From positions 1,178,001 to 1,242,000 of the forward strand of contig JAKNDB010000087.1 in assembly GCA_024305405.1 (NCBI GenBank): a DNA stretch of 64,000 nucleotides, given 5' to 3'. The stretch is from Dirofilaria immitis. Lineage: Eukaryota > Nematoda > Chromadorea > Rhabditida > Onchocercidae. The notes under the pieces are model-generated. The model saw only the letters and a list, made by a program, of their open reading frames with translations, was not told the origin of the DNA and made no database searches. Each line of letters begins with the position of its first letter. Position 1 is the stretch's first letter. Both the position numbers and the translations under genes were made by a program. Of this stretch, positions 36,920 through 50,661 are shown piece by piece.

Positions 36920-39900
36920 ATGGGAAAAAGCAACACCAGAAGGATAAATTGTAAGTTCTTTTTAATACTGTTTTTCCTTGCATAATTTTGGCAGAAATTT
37001 TTTTTAAACATATAGAATTGCTAACTGCATTGAAAATTTAATGTTGGCACAATTCTGGGATTTAAAAAAGGAATTATATATTTTTTCCTCGCACTGTGAA
37101 TTAATTTTACTCACATAATGTGATGCTGAAAAGAGCTGTTATTTTTAACTAAGCAAGTGCGGTCGAAAGTAAAAGAATTAAAAAAAATTCGCTTAACTAT
37201 CGATATTGTTACAGCAGTCGACTGCACAAGGACAAAAAGATTTCAGAAGAATAACAATGCAGCTTTCAATAGTTTAATTAAACTTTTTGCTCGCATTGTT
37301 AATTATATCTTGTTCCATTTTATTCCTGTCGTTTTTCCTTTACTCCAAATAATTCCTTCCAGGTATTTGACAACCACCGAATGGAAAGAAACTTATGGCG
37401 GACATAAAGATAGTATGTTCTTCTATAAGTAGTTGATAAGAAATCTTGAAGATTTGACTTGCTGAATTTATAGAGAGCATTGTATGTTGAAGTTTAGTAT
37501 TTGGGGTTTGAAATTTAGTTTGAAGTTAACGAGAAAAAGATATATATTAAAAACGATAGAAAAATCTTATGAATATTTGATATTCATTTTAGAATCATGA
37601 AAAAATCTTATAGGTACTGGTCGGCGCATACAACGTGCGTTGTTCAAACGTCTGCCAATTACACATTGCTCTTTATCACTGCTGCCATTTGAGGATCCCG
37701 TTTGTTCACGAGATGGAATTATTTTTGATTTAACGTATGCACTGAGACATTTATTTTTATTTAATGATTTTCACGTTTAAATTTTTGATCTAATTCTTGT
37801 TGAAAGTGAAACTCGCAAATCATAATTTTAATGTCAAAGATTTTTTCTTCAATTTTTCTATTAATTTTAATTCTGCACGGGATTTACAAAATCTCTGCGC
37901 TTATTTGCTAATTCTCAAAAATTGAAAATGAGCGAAATCGATTTTTTCCTTTTTCACGATCTTATAATTTTTGGATAAAAACTTTTTTAGACAAATCATT
38001 CCATATCTAAAAAGCATGGTGTCAATCCAGTAACTGGCAAGAAAATGACAGCAAAAGAATTGATTCATTTGAAATTCGATAAAGATGCCGATGGTAATGA
38101 TTGCTTATTGAGCACTGATGACTTATAGTTCAAAATAATCGGTTTTTAAGTTCAGGTTACGAAATAAATGTATTCTGGTCCTTACATTTAATTTCTGATC
38201 ATTAGTGTGAATGAGGATATACTTTTCTGTATTTGAGAAATTTTCGAATTATTTCGTCGGAAAAAAGAGAGATAACGCGAGAAAAGTCATAAAATTAGAA
38301 TATCGAATTCACATGCATTTTATAGTCGCATAATACATATATATTCTGTGCTTGAAGCCAGTCAAATATTTCTATTCAAAAATGGGAAAGTTTTTATATT
38401 TCAGGTAATTTTCGATGTCCTGTTACTTTCCGTACTTTCACAGCCACGAGTCATATTGTGGCCATCTGTCAAACGGGAAATGTATATTCACTTGAGGCTA
38501 TCGAAGAATTGAACTTGAAACCCGGACATCTAAGAGATCTTCTAACCGATGAACCATTTCAGAGGAAGGACATCATTACTTTGCAGGCAGATAACTTTTA
38601 AATATATTCTGTATTTTCATTAGCTACGTAAATTTCTTATTCCAGTATCTTTATTTTAAGTTAACATAATTAGACAACATGTGACTTATTCTCTGATTCT
38701 TGCAGAACTTTCGAAATCTCGTGACTTTCATCATTTTCTAATCAATGTATTTAGTAGGTCTGTAAGACAAAATGAATTAAAGTTAATCAAATCAGAAAAT
38801 AATCCAAAGAGAGATAATGGAATGAAAGACAGATGTGTTTGGCAAGCTGATATGCATTGTTTATACATTAAATAAATTGTTTTGATTTTTTCAGGATCCA
38901 AATCATTTGGAAAAATTTAACATTGAGCAATTTCATCATGTAAAACTGGATTTAAAAACAAAGGCTGAAATTGAAGCTGAAAAAAAGCTATGGAAGATCC
39001 AAAATTTCATATCAGATGGATGAATAACGAAACTAAAGAGATTTTAGAAAAACTAGCAAAAGAATATGTCCCAACGGTGAGTTTAGCAATTTCTTTTTAA
39101 CTTGTGATTGACAATTATTGCGGTGAATAATTGGACAATGCTGGCATTTGAAAAATTGAGTTAAAATTCTGAATGAAAATGGAGTTTTTATGTATATATA
39201 TATTATATGTATATATATAATTTTCTAAAATTTTGGTTAATTTTTTTACACGAAATTTGAAATCATTTAGAAAATTGAAGAAATAGAAGAAGAAATAACG
39301 GATGAACTCAACGCGGCACATTACAGTCAAGGTCGTGTAGCCGCAGGATTAACATCAACAACGATGGACCCTGTAACACATCAGAAAGCAGCTGCACTTG
39401 ATGCTGATACCGTCAAGTAATTTTTTTCAAGCACTACATCTTCTCAAGTTGAAAATAAAGATTGCCGTAATTTCTGCAAATTTTATATATTTGAAGATTT
39501 TGGAATGTGGATTATTCTAACAATTATCGCTGGCCTTATGCCATTTAGATGTACTTCTCATCGATTCTTTTTCAGATATGCAAGAGTAAACAAGAATGGT
39601 TATGTAAGGATCCTAACTAATTATGGTGTAATAAATCTTGAATTATTTTGTAAAGATGCACCAAGAGCTTGCGAAAACTTCATCAAACATTGTAAAAATG
39701 GTTACTACAACAATACCAAGTTCCATCGAATTATCCGAAATTTTATGGTAAAATCCGAAAATTCCTGTTACAGTTCTTCACCAGAAAATATTGTTATTAT
39801 GAATTCCAAACTATTCTTAATTAGTGAAAGATGTTTAAATAAAATAGGTTGGATACTATTGAATAGAATAAGTACACATATGTGGAAGAAAAAAATTTGT

Positions 39901-40936
39901 AAATTCGTTCATTATTCAGATGCAAGGAGGAGATCCGACAGGTACTGGCAAAGGAGGTGATTCTATTTGGGGAAAGCCTTTTAAAGATGAATTCAAGTCA
40001 ACTTTCAGTCATGATCGACGCGGCGTCTTGAGTATGGCAAATCAGGGAACAGATACGAATAAATCGCAATTGTAATTATTATGGATCTTTTAAAAAATTT
40101 CTCAAACGATTGTTGCTTCATCTATTTTCATCTAAGTATTTCAGATTTGATATACTTCACTGAATAATTCAGTCAGCTAACCATTACATAATTACCGTTT
40201 ACTTTGTAATCATGCTTTTTCAGCTTTATTACTTTTCGATCGTGCAGTTATCTGGACGGTAAACATACTATTTTTGGACATGTTGTGGGTGGTACTGGGA
40301 CACTAAACACTATTGAAAAGATAGAAACTGATGAAAGTGGCCGACCAATTGTAAGTCCTCAGTCTTCTACTTGACAATTTCATATGTCCGAATAGTATTT
40401 AAGATTCGAATCTGTTATTTGTTTTTCAGGTAGATGTAATTTTTCTTAATGCGGAAATTTTTGTTGACCCCTTCGAGGAGGCTGAAAAAGCGGTGGAAAA
40501 AGAAAGAGAAAATATTCGTTTAGCAAAACTAATCAAGAAAGTGGTAAAAATTTATTTTTAAATTCGTAAAGTATTGAATTTTGAAAGAGCTATGTTGAGA
40601 TTTGTTTGGTTGGATTATATCATGTGAAAAAGTTGAAGTATACTGATCTTAAGGCATATTTTGAAACTTTTTGCATAAGGAACTCTGAGAACACAGATAA
40701 ATAGGAATTATTACTTTCCATTTTTTTTCAATTTCAGAAACAATTGCAAATACGCCAGCTACAGCAGTGCAAGTTCCAAAACCGAAGAAATACGGTTTGG
40801 GCGTTGGAAAGTACATAAATCTGCCTGAAGTAGTTGCCGCGACAAAGCGAACAGCGAACGATATTGCTGAATTTGGCGTACCTAAAAAACTGCTCACTGC
40901 GCAAATCAGATTTTTGGTGATTTCTCAACTTGGTAA
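36920..40936 (+). CDS. PPIL2: U-box cyclophilin PPIL2 / CYN-4 (MOG-6)
   Basis: Twelve exons run 36920-36950, 37363-37412, 37614-37734, 37991-38093, 38405-38586, 38895-39076, 39271-39416, 39576-39747, 39920-40071, 40224-40350, 40430-40543 and 40738-40936 (about 527 residues; human 520). The N-terminal U-box region holds [15 protein letters not shown] and [11 protein letters not shown]. The C-terminal cyclophilin domain holds [29 protein letters not shown] and [11 protein letters not shown]. The usual cyclophilin Trp is Tyr (SYLDGKH), as in other PPIL2 proteins. It is a spliceosome-associated nuclear protein; the C. elegans orthologue MOG-6 acts in the sperm-oocyte switch. The tail ends FGDFSTW. 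Intron 5 looks GC-AG (TTGCAG then GCAGAT). Five +1 sites are needed: A-runs at 36925-36929, 38009-38013, 38980-38986, 40738-40740 and 40884-40889. An acceptor abuts the ATG, suggesting trans-splicing. Confidence 0.94.
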
Positions 40937-41240
40937 AAACTATCTGAGTTGAAACTTCCAAAGAATCCTGAAGACAAAAAAACTTCATATCCCATTATTT
41001 ATGAACGATATGAAAGGCCCAACAGATAAAATCGAATATCGTAAGAAACGAATTCTTATTGCTGAAACAAAATCTATAGAATAGTGTACTTCAAAAGATG
41101 CTATATAACATGAAAAGTAAATTTCCGAACTTAATCCATGAACCATTGCTCAGCAACATAATTTATTCACAGTAGATGTACATGAATTAGACGAAGAAAA
41201 TATAAAAATATTAGAAAAATTGAACTGAATGTAGAATGAT
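40937..41240 (+). pseudogene. Decayed coding remnant downstream of PPIL2
   Basis: Immediately after the PPIL2 stop the frame reads KLSELKLPKNPEDKKTSYPI and IYERYERPNR, then a +1 frame gives DKIEYRKKRILIAETKSIE. Farther on NLFTVDVHELDEENIKILEK appears in the same frame, after several stops. These look like protein, yet TAA, TAG and TGA interrupt them repeatedly, more than the scattered single-base breaks elsewhere would explain. The first part could be a PPIL2 C-terminal extension if the TAA after FSTW were an error, but the known family ends at that point. More likely it is a dead gene or 3' UTR resembling one. Family unknown. Confidence 0.35.
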
Positions 41241-42304
41241 TAGAAGGTTTTGAGAATCAAAAATTATATAGTTTTGCCGTATATATCATGAACGCACAAA
41301 ATGTAATAAAGGAGAGGAAAAAAAATGAAAATGAGACATTACATGATGTGACACCACGCGAGGTATTGAATGTAGTCTTATTCTTTTTCACGAACAAATA
41401 CTGTTATTTACATAGCAAAAATTGATTTTAGAAGTAATACTTACACAATGAAAATAAAATGAAATTTTAGGAGGGATAATTTATCGTACATAATTACGAA
41501 TATCCTTTTTATTGGCAGTTTGTATCAGAGTGTATAATAGTAAACTTTGTTCTCGTAGTTATTTTAGTTTTGCAACTCGTTCATCAATTAAGACAAATAA
41601 CTTATTGCATGGATTCACATATAGCTTAACAAAAGTTGACATTATTTATTACTGTGCGAGTTAATTCTATAAATGTAAGGGGAGTAAGATCAATTTTCTA
41701 AAAGAATACAAGGAAATGCGATATTTTTGCTGAACAAGCTACTTCTTCAGTCTTCCTATCTTATTTGCTAAGTATGCACGAAAACTTGTAGCACTTACTA
41801 TTTGGAATGAATGACAAAAAGCTTCCAAAATTAAGAATCAACGAAATGACTCATCCATTGTCGAGTTTATAAACGCTATAACACAACATAAAACACATAC
41901 AAAACAAAAATTTCTGTTTTCCAAAATCAAAAAAAAAGTTACTAGTTACTAACCATCCGCTACGAATAATCATCCATTATAAATAACAAAGATCTAACTG
42001 GAACAGAACTTTAACCTTACAAATAAAATTAGAAGCAACAATTCCATGTAAAAGAAGAAAAATTGGTGGATTGAGGAAATCACGAAAACTAGCTTTTTTC
42101 TGAAATCAATTGTAGCAACTATAAGAAAATCGAACCATGTGATTAGAACTAGACAAACCAGTCCAACAAAACTGCAGTCCTTATAAGATCTATTCCATTG
42201 GCAACATTCGAACTTCTACTAAAATTTCAAAAATTACTATCTTACAATCCATCCATATTCTATGAAATTTTCCGACAAAAGCTGATTACCAATTTTTTCT
42301 CTCT
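41241..42304. other. Intergenic DNA between convergent PPIL2 and PAIP1
   Basis: No exon seen. An AATAAA near 41452 on the plus strand could be the PPIL2 polyadenylation signal. Confidence 0.45.
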
Positions 42305-45300
42305 TTATGTTGCCATATTTTTGCCACTTTCCATTGAAGGAATTTCACTCTGACTATCTAGACTGGTTTTTGCCATTTGTTTTTCTATTTCAGCTAGCCC
42401 CATTTCTGCCACACGTTTTTGGCTTCTTCATTAGCGACTGAAATTAAGATATTTTTATTTCCCATTTTCAAGTTATACAGATTAAAATTGTAACAAGGAA
42501 ATAAAATAGGATCAGCATTAACTTCTTATTTTTGAAGTAATCGGAAAAGATAAATCTTAATATTTGAGTTTCATAAAATTTTTAGCAAACCTGCTGACAA
42601 AAATTCATCGTACTCATCGCTCACATCATCATTATCCAAGATATCGTTATTATCTAGTTTACGAAAGCTCTCCTCCAGAAAAGCGCGTTCTTCATCGGTT
42701 AGTGGTTGACCATCAGGACCAATGATGAAACTGGATGAACAAGATGGCGTCAGGTCATTTCTCTACGATATTGCTGAAACGGAAATCTTATAAAATTCAA
42801 GAAATTTTGATAATATTTTATAATGATTTCAATGAATTTTTTTCAGAGATTGATGTAAGGACATTCCTTCAAAATTCTGTAACATCAATTTGCCATTTAC
42901 CTCAGTCGCAGGTTTCTCTTCTTTATTAGTTAGAAAGTTTCTTGCATCCCATTTGTTCTCACGCCATATGTTCAGACTTAATATTCGTTCCTTCACAGAA
43001 CTGAAAACATAATTATTGATCTTCAAAGAAACAAGTAAATGCCTATATGTAGCAAAAGTTATATTTTTCCGCAGAGCAAATTATACCTTAATTATAATTA
43101 TGCCATTACCTTAACACAGTATAGTATAATTATTATGCCTCAATATTACAATTTATACTTTTTCGTTATTAATTACAATTATACTTTTTCCGTACAAATG
43201 TAATTCAATAAGAAATGAGAAACACGACTGAGACAACGAAATTGATGGGAATTAAGTTACACAATCTGAAGGAGATAGCATATTGCCGAGAAATATTTCA
43301 AATCTATTTATCTTTAATTCACTTTTTGCATACCCATTTTTTTATCAACTCATACAAGCAACGTTTGCTTGATTAGGAAATTAGCTAGTCTATGCAAAAC
43401 ATGACATTAACCTGATTAACTTCTAAAAACATCTTATCATGCGTAATCTGCTTTTTTCAAGTTAACTTTCTTAAATAGTGATACATAGTGGATTCATATT
43501 ATTTTGCAAAGAATTAAATATAGCATTTTAAAAAAAATTTATTTTGATGACTACATCAGTAACAGTAACAGTTACTCGCTTATAGCCGGATGCGCTTTAG
43601 CAATGGCATTCAGTTGTGTGAGAAGCTCGTTAATTTTTGAAGTTCCTTCATCGGTATCCAAATAACGACCAGTAAGCTAAAATAAAACTGATTCGAAGCA
43701 ACAACCTATTTTCAATAAAACAAATATAGAATCAAGTCGATCTTATAACTTCTACTAATATCGTAGTAAATGAATCTAGTAACAGGAATACATAACTTGA
43801 AAGTTATAGTTAAAAATCACCTTAAGCACTTCTACTACCACCTTAACCTTCGAATCATCCAAACGATCAGCCACCAAGATTTCTTTGATCTGTTCCAATA
43901 GCGCATTCTCAAAAGCTTGCATTTGTGAACTTTTTTCTGAAATTGGAATAGATTGTTGAAAAAGAATTTCAGTCCAAAAATTGCATTGCAAAATTTAAAA
44001 AATTTAAACAGAAATAATACAAAAGTATCTCTCTTCGAAATAACGCGACGAAAAAATTGAAACATAGGAAATTGAAATTTAAATTAAAATGAGTAGAATC
44101 TATTTTTAAACCTCAATATCAGTGATAAGAAAGAATTTTAAAAATCGAAGAAAGTCTGAAAAATAAATGAAAAAGAAAACTGTCTCTCAACATCCGGAAA
44201 AAATAGAAAATCGAAAATTAGATGTAAAAAGGAAATAAGGCCAATGTAGAAATTTCCCATGGAAATGTAACATAATGATCAAAACTGGAGAAAAACAAAA
44301 ATTACCGCTTCCAGTTTTTCATAAATCTCTGCAAAAAATAGCAAAAGATTCTTTCGCTGTTGATCACTGAGATTGGATCGCTGCTCCTCGTGAAAGCATA
44401 AAAACTAGCAATCATGTCGTCTTGGAAATCATGCAGATCACGGCACAAAAATGAACATAATTTTGCCAAATTATATTGTACGGTTTGTGATGATGACGTA
44501 AAAGCGGCCTAAAAATTAGAAATCAAATTTTAATTAGAAATTGAAAACTGACGATCCACTTTCGATTTCTAAATTCATCACTGAATTCCAACATTTCCGG
44601 ACAGTATGTCATCAATCTATATGAATTCTCACTATATATAATGTGTATAGACAAATGATCATTTGAACTCTGCATAATTCTTCCTACATTGCCCTCCAAA
44701 TATCTTATTTCAACTAAGTCTTGCCCAAGCCAATTTTAGATCCCTACTTCATCAAACTACAACATGCGAGAGTCCGAAACCTTCATTGCAGTTTAGCTTC
44801 ATAATCATCTATGTTATCTTCTGAAAAATTTCTTTCGTGCTCAAAGATATATGCATTAAATACTACGGAAGTAATTTACATATACAACAGATTCGCAGTA
44901 AATCATTTACAAGTCTTAAGCATTAACATTTATTAGTTCAAACAAAAGTGGAAATTTCAAACAGAATGAAGAATTTTTACCAACTGAATGATCATATCAA
45001 CCGTTATTTTCAGTGCATCAATTTTGAACAGCGGATTCGTAGTACGTTCCCTGATAGCATTTGACCAGGTTTCAAATTCACCTGGTTCTAATATCAGCTG
45101 CTCCAAACCGACTTGTATCTAAATTAGAAGTAAAGCTTCACATATCCAGAAAGAACTTTAATTACATAAAACAAATTTCTGTCTAGTCTTTCAATGTAAA
45201 TATGAATCGAACGCTTGGTAAATACTTAGAAAATCAAATGGTCAAGTTAATTCCGGTTATGTAATTTCATTAGTTCTGCAAAGAAAACTTTGAAATGAGG

Positions 45301-48300
45301 AAAAAAATAACACACATTTAAAAGATTTCGTGATAATTATTATAACAAGACTCTTAAAATAGCCAGTCCATTGTATGATCCTATCGAACAAGCCCCTATA
45401 TTTGAATTACATCTGTACTGTCCATTACTTTCTTAGAACTAATTAAAAGTGTACTGAGCAGTTAAAATTGAATCATCCTAACGAAAACAATGCAATAATT
45501 ATTGACACAACTGTCACATACTAATGCAAAAACGGATAATACACAAGTTTAATGAACAAACTTCCTGTAATTCTTTGGCTCGTTCACTGCATAGCATTCG
45601 TTCGCAGAGAGCAGGAGAAAGATTAGCTTGCAATCCGTAATACCCGAAGTTATTACCATAACCCAATTCTGCGCTGACTGTATCCGTATTATCACTATTT
45701 GCTGCTGGTGACTCCATATATGGAGTGAACATTGGGATCTCTTGTGAAAACTATAATAATAACAATTATCATTATAAGATCTCAAAATTATATGATTAAG
45801 ATCCTAAAATGATTAGAAATGGTGATCCGAACAATCATAATCAAATTGATAGTTGCAAAAATCGGAGAGAATAAATGAATGCTTTATTTCATAACATGCT
45901 ATCAATTTTGGATTCACAATCAAAGCACTGCGCCGCTGTCGTTCAGATTCTAAACCAAAATTTCGTTCAAGATGTCTGAATTAGCTATGCTAATTATAAT
46001 CAATTTACAACTACAGGATTAATTAAAAGAGAAAACAATAGGCAATAAATTAAATATCATAACTTGAAGGATAGAATAAATTAATAACTATAGATCGCAC
46101 AGGTCTCTGCGTAATGATGTATTTATACGCCGGCAAACATAATCGTAAAAATTCATTTTCATATTTGTTCTTCCTGTACCCTCCATGTACACTATACCTC
46201 TTCATTTTAATTGCATCATTGCGCCCAATGATTTCATTCATTTCTTTCCAACAATGTTTTTATTAGTAATGACCACATATTAGTATATTACATACCATCA
46301 AATTTATCATTTCTACTGCATTATTCTGAAAATTTCTGGTGCAAATCTAGTTCCCTTTATATATATAAAATTAAGAATGTATTCATAAAACTGTTTGTGT
46401 TTAAATTCCTGTAAATTATATAAATTTAAATCTTGCCTTTGATCCCGTTACTGATGAAACCTTGTACTGGATAACTAGGCAATGATTAAATTGGATGAAA
46501 CACATGGGATGAATTAATTGGGATGAAAATAAGGAGCTGTCGAACGACGGACAACCGGTTGGCACTTGTTTTTTCTTGTCTTCGCACATTAAAAATGAAC
46601 AAAGGAGAAAGAGAAAAGGATGTGTAAAGGTCTTCTTTTTAGAAAACACAAAATGGATTGCGGAGATCGTATCATTAAAGGATGGATGGGGAAAATGTAT
46701 AAGTCTGAAATACTGATGAAATGAGCTCTCGCCAAGCGAAAAGACCAGTTGGCATAGTTGCACAGTGCAAAGGGGAACGGCATTACTAATGATGCGCACT
46801 TCAGGCATCCAGTTGCTTCGTCCCATCTAATAATCTCCGTGCGTGTCCAATCAACCCTCTTTTTCATAAATTTCAATAAAATCGCAGTAAGTCTCTTGAT
46901 CTATGCCCATTTATCTCCATTTCCTTGTATAAATAATAACGTTAAACAACCGCATAAAGATTAGAAAATGGTGAAATGAATCTCTTAAATCATCAAAACA
47001 AAAAATAATAAAATAAATCACCCGTCTACTACAATATTATTCATGCCTTCTTCCCTTCTCTGCTGCTATCGCTGCTTCATTTGAATCATATTAGTCTATC
47101 ACATTACCCTGATGACACCATACTGACGATTCAAACTAACTTAAAATATGTGCCAATACCACGCTACACCATTTACAAAAATCATTTCAAAAAAATCATG
47201 AATCACCGAAGTCAAATTTTACTCGACAAAATGAAATTTAGTCCCATTGATTTGTCAATTTTCGTAGTGTTATGCACAGACACTTCTGCTGAATCACTCG
47301 ATATCAATGCAGCGACTTTTAAGTTACCGAATGAGATCATATACATAACACAGTTCCCCAGACCTAATTTCATTTTATAATTACAAAGGAAGTTTACAGA
47401 ATTACAGTGCATAATTCCAACAAATTTAAATACCACAATTTCAACTTATTTTACGATGTATTTCTATACACTGTAATTAAACTCGGATTCGTGAGGCCCT
47501 CAACCTTTATCAGACTTTTCAGGTGAAATTATTTCAATTTTACGAATTTGTATCAAAATTAATCTGAAAAATGCAGTATTTTCTTGCTCATAAAATAAGC
47601 ATGGAAATAATGATATAAATAACAAAAAACCTTTCATAAAAAAAAAACCACGAAGAGATCAAAAAGAAAAAATTTAGTTCTAAAGAATAAATGAAGGAAG
47701 GAATATGAAATTAAAGAAATGATTCCAGAATCATGGAACACGATTTGGAGAATTTCGATCAGTAAATCTTCTATTTCTTGTTAAAACTGGCGGCATTACT
47801 TGGAAGGAATTTATTAATTTTTTATTAAAATAAAAAGAATTACTCACTAAATTTTAAAGTACAATCAAATTTCATTTAAAAAGGATTTCAAACAAACTTG
47901 ATATTCATAAGCGTTGGCAGGACAATATCCATCGTACATTGGAGCATTCACGTAAGATGGGATCTCGTGCAGATGATACTGAAAGAAACTCTCAAAGAAA
48001 ATTGATGAAACTGCTTAAACTGATGAACAGAAATTAAAATTCGAAACTCATTTTGTCAACATTATAATTTAAAATAGGTTTCTTTATTTTTTGGGCTAAG
48101 TTAGGATAGCTTCAAATGATACCAAAATATTGCTCTAGGATCACAATATGTGCTACGAACATAACTGAAATAGATTTTTATCAAGAATACTGATCACTGT
48201 AATTTATAAGCTACTGTCATAAATTTTCCCGAAGAACTGCAGGCTAGGATAACATATGCAAAATTACTAAATGATACTAATTTTGACAAGATTGACATGA

Positions 48301-49460
48301 AGAGACTTTAGCTTGATCTATCTAATATTATTTAATCTTGGAAGCAATTTCACACGAATCGTCGAAAAATTTACGCCGTCAAAATTCAGGCAAAAAACAT
48401 ACCGAATATGTAGGATGAAAAGGTGGCGCATTCGGATTAAGCTGGAAAGTTCCATTATGGTGGGAATTCATTGACGCTTGCTGATACGGAATTTGAGAAT
48501 TCGATGACCCATAAACATCTGAAACATTAAGCCAAAAGCTAACTTCGATATAACCGATATAACCAAGAAAATGATAGTGAGATTTTTCTGAAAAACAAAA
48601 TTAAACTTCGAGCTTCTATTTTTATGCTACTCATTTTTGATAACATGTGCTAAATATATTCCAGGTTTTCATTTTTCTTTTTATGAGTTGAAGATTTTGG
48701 AAAATCTTACAAAAAATTCAGATCTATATTACGAAATAAAAGAGCCATAAATTTAAGCTCGTAAAGTATGTGTATCAGAAATTTCAAACAGTCCAAGAAG
48801 ATAGAAATATAGATGAGGTATGTCATAATCCGTTAGCAATGATTTTAAACGATTAAAGATAACAACACCAAGCTTTTTATACTTTACCTAAGGCAATTAT
48901 CCTACGATTAATAAAGCATTTCTGAATGAAAAACAGCAGTTCATATATATCCTGCGAATAATATAGTCTATTCAAATTATTTCAAAGTCGAGCTACCAGA
49001 ACAGAGAGTCCTGATCAATTTTGGACTCGTTCACAGAGTATTCGGTATTGGTTTTTTCTCCTCTTTTAAATTCCTATTTGTGTTATTAATGTCATTGTAT
49101 TGTTAAAGCATCACACATTCTATCACATGAAATCTATTGCTTTAATACAAAAATTTAGCTGATATCTGATTTTAAATGTTACGCATTAATTCGATTACCT
49201 TTCGACCTACAATACAACAACAGTGTTATTATATTCTATCGCCTAAATGTCTCTCTCACTACAAATATACTCAGTGTACCACAATACACAGAAGAAATAA
49301 GAATACCGGATGAGATTGAGTTCATCATTGAGTTATACGGCGGATGCGTATTTTGTTGTTGAGGTGTTGGATTTGAGGACAGAATATTATGTTTATGTGA
49401 TGATGGAGTTGTATTGGTAGTTGCTGTCCGACTGTATGATGAATGAGAATAATCGCTCAT
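42305..49460 (-). CDS. PAIP1: Poly(A)-binding protein-interacting protein 1 homologue
   Basis: Eleven exons run 49460-49307, 48518-48403, 47978-47898, 45750-45562, 45118-44981, 44508-44306, 43936-43821, 43676-43576, 43000-42901, 42730-42591 and 42437-42305 (about 490 residues; human 479). The N-terminus is low complexity (Ser, Thr, Asn, Gln). A PAM2 motif QLNPNAPPFHP binds the PABP MLLE domain. A MIF4G-like helical domain follows (NLAKLCSFLCRDL, LLLFFAEIYEKLE) and then an acidic tail GPDGQPLTDEE...DEYDEFL. PAIP1 bridges PABP with eIF4A and eIF3 to stimulate translation. Frame breaks occur at 44400-44404, 43931-43936 and 42416-42420 (each +1) and at the start of the 42730 exon (-1 or +2). Introns of 1-3 kb are long for the region. 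The ATG lies five bases after an acceptor, so either this is the trans-spliced start or an upstream exon exists (see 50.6 kb). Confidence 0.88.
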
Positions 49461-49919
49461 TTTCTCTGCAATTCCTGATGTAACGAAATAGTAATTTGAG
49501 AAAAATTTCTTTTCTAGAAACGGTGAAAAAATTGGTAATAAAAACCAAATATTACAAGTAATGAAAGAGAGAAGAATAAGGTGGTAAAGAGAATGAATGA
49601 TGTGAAAAATCTTTTGATAATAAAGAAGAATTTTAACTATCAAAAATGACAATTCTTATGGCAGTGCAACAATTACTTTAAAAACAAATATAGTAAGTTA
49701 TAAACGAATGAGTTCCAACAATGGATGTTTTGAAAATTTAAAATTTGAATATGCCGAAATCAAAAGACAAGGAACCTCAAGCAATGCAATGATCACAGTA
49801 TATCACGCAGCCAGGCATATATGACAATGTTATTTCCCAAGCATAATGTAAAGGAATTGACCTTTGAACATCTAAGATTAAGATCAAGAAATGCTAGGAA
49901 AATATACATGAATGTTCAT

Positions 49920-49990
49920 TGAAAGATAAATACTACTCTGCAAAATGTAGAAGCAAGGGAGAGAGAGAGAGAGAAAGAGAAAGAATAAGA
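49920..49990. repeat. GA-rich simple repeat
   Basis: GAGAGAGAGAGAGAGAAAGAGA within purine-rich DNA upstream of the PAIP1 ATG. Directly visible. Confidence 0.85.
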
Positions 49991-50559
49991 TAGAAAAAGC
50001 AGGAAAAACAAACATGCGAAAATTTAATATTGATTCGTTTCAATATCGATCGACATTTTAGGTAAATAAATAACTACAACTTTCTACAAATGAAAATCGT
50101 AACGAAAACATCTTACAAGAAAAATTTCCTTAGCTTAACTAAAACGAATTATGCTTATCAAACTTCCTAAAACAATTATTGAAATTTTAATTCCTTAGAT
50201 GATAAAAAAATTTGCCTTTTGCCAAAGTAACTACTAAAATTATTTAATTTCTTCGATAAATTTTATTTCTTCGGAGAAATTTAAAATTCTTCTAAAAAAA
50301 TCAAATTAACAAAGTTTAAATATCTAAATACATATAGAAAATTCATTTTATTTGAATTAACTTCAGAAAAAAATGTAAATAAAGTCGAGAATAAAATGAT
50401 AATTGTTATGCTATAAATTAGGAAGAGAGAGAAAAAAAAGAATTGTAATTTTTTTTAGTCTGCCATAAACGAAAAAAATTCAAAAATCTTTCAAATTTAT
50501 AAATATCATAAATAGAGTTTTAAGAAAGAGTTTTTAGAAAGAGTTTTAGAAAAAAGAAC

Positions 50560-50661
50560 CAAAAACGATGGAAGAAGGACGAAAAGTATGTTTCCGGTCT
50601 TGGGACCACCATTGACCTCTACTGAACCAATCGATCATTTGGGGTCAGAACGATGAGACAT
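50560..50661 (-). CDS. Candidate upstream first exon of PAIP1
   Basis: In the divergent region between PAIP1 and HARS a less AT-rich block carries a minus-strand ATG at 50661 (MSHRSDPK). After one inserted base it continues IDWFSRGQWWSQDRKHTFRP. The tryptophan-rich reading looks coding. The frame can end at a GTTCTT donor whose phase would join the PAIP1 acceptor at 49466 (GAG AAA ATG AGC). That would add an N-terminal extension to PAIP1. The needed indel and the weak donor keep confidence low; an RNA gene or promoter element is the alternative. Confidence 0.3.

Noticed and set aside
46416..46876. Overlapping minus-strand ORFs of 136 and 95 codons in a PAIP1 intron
   Set aside because: Two frames of the same less AT-rich intron segment are open. 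Neither has splice-consistent ends or a recognisable domain. VDWTRTEIIRWDEATGCLKC looks protein-like but is isolated; it may be an internal promoter or old insertion.
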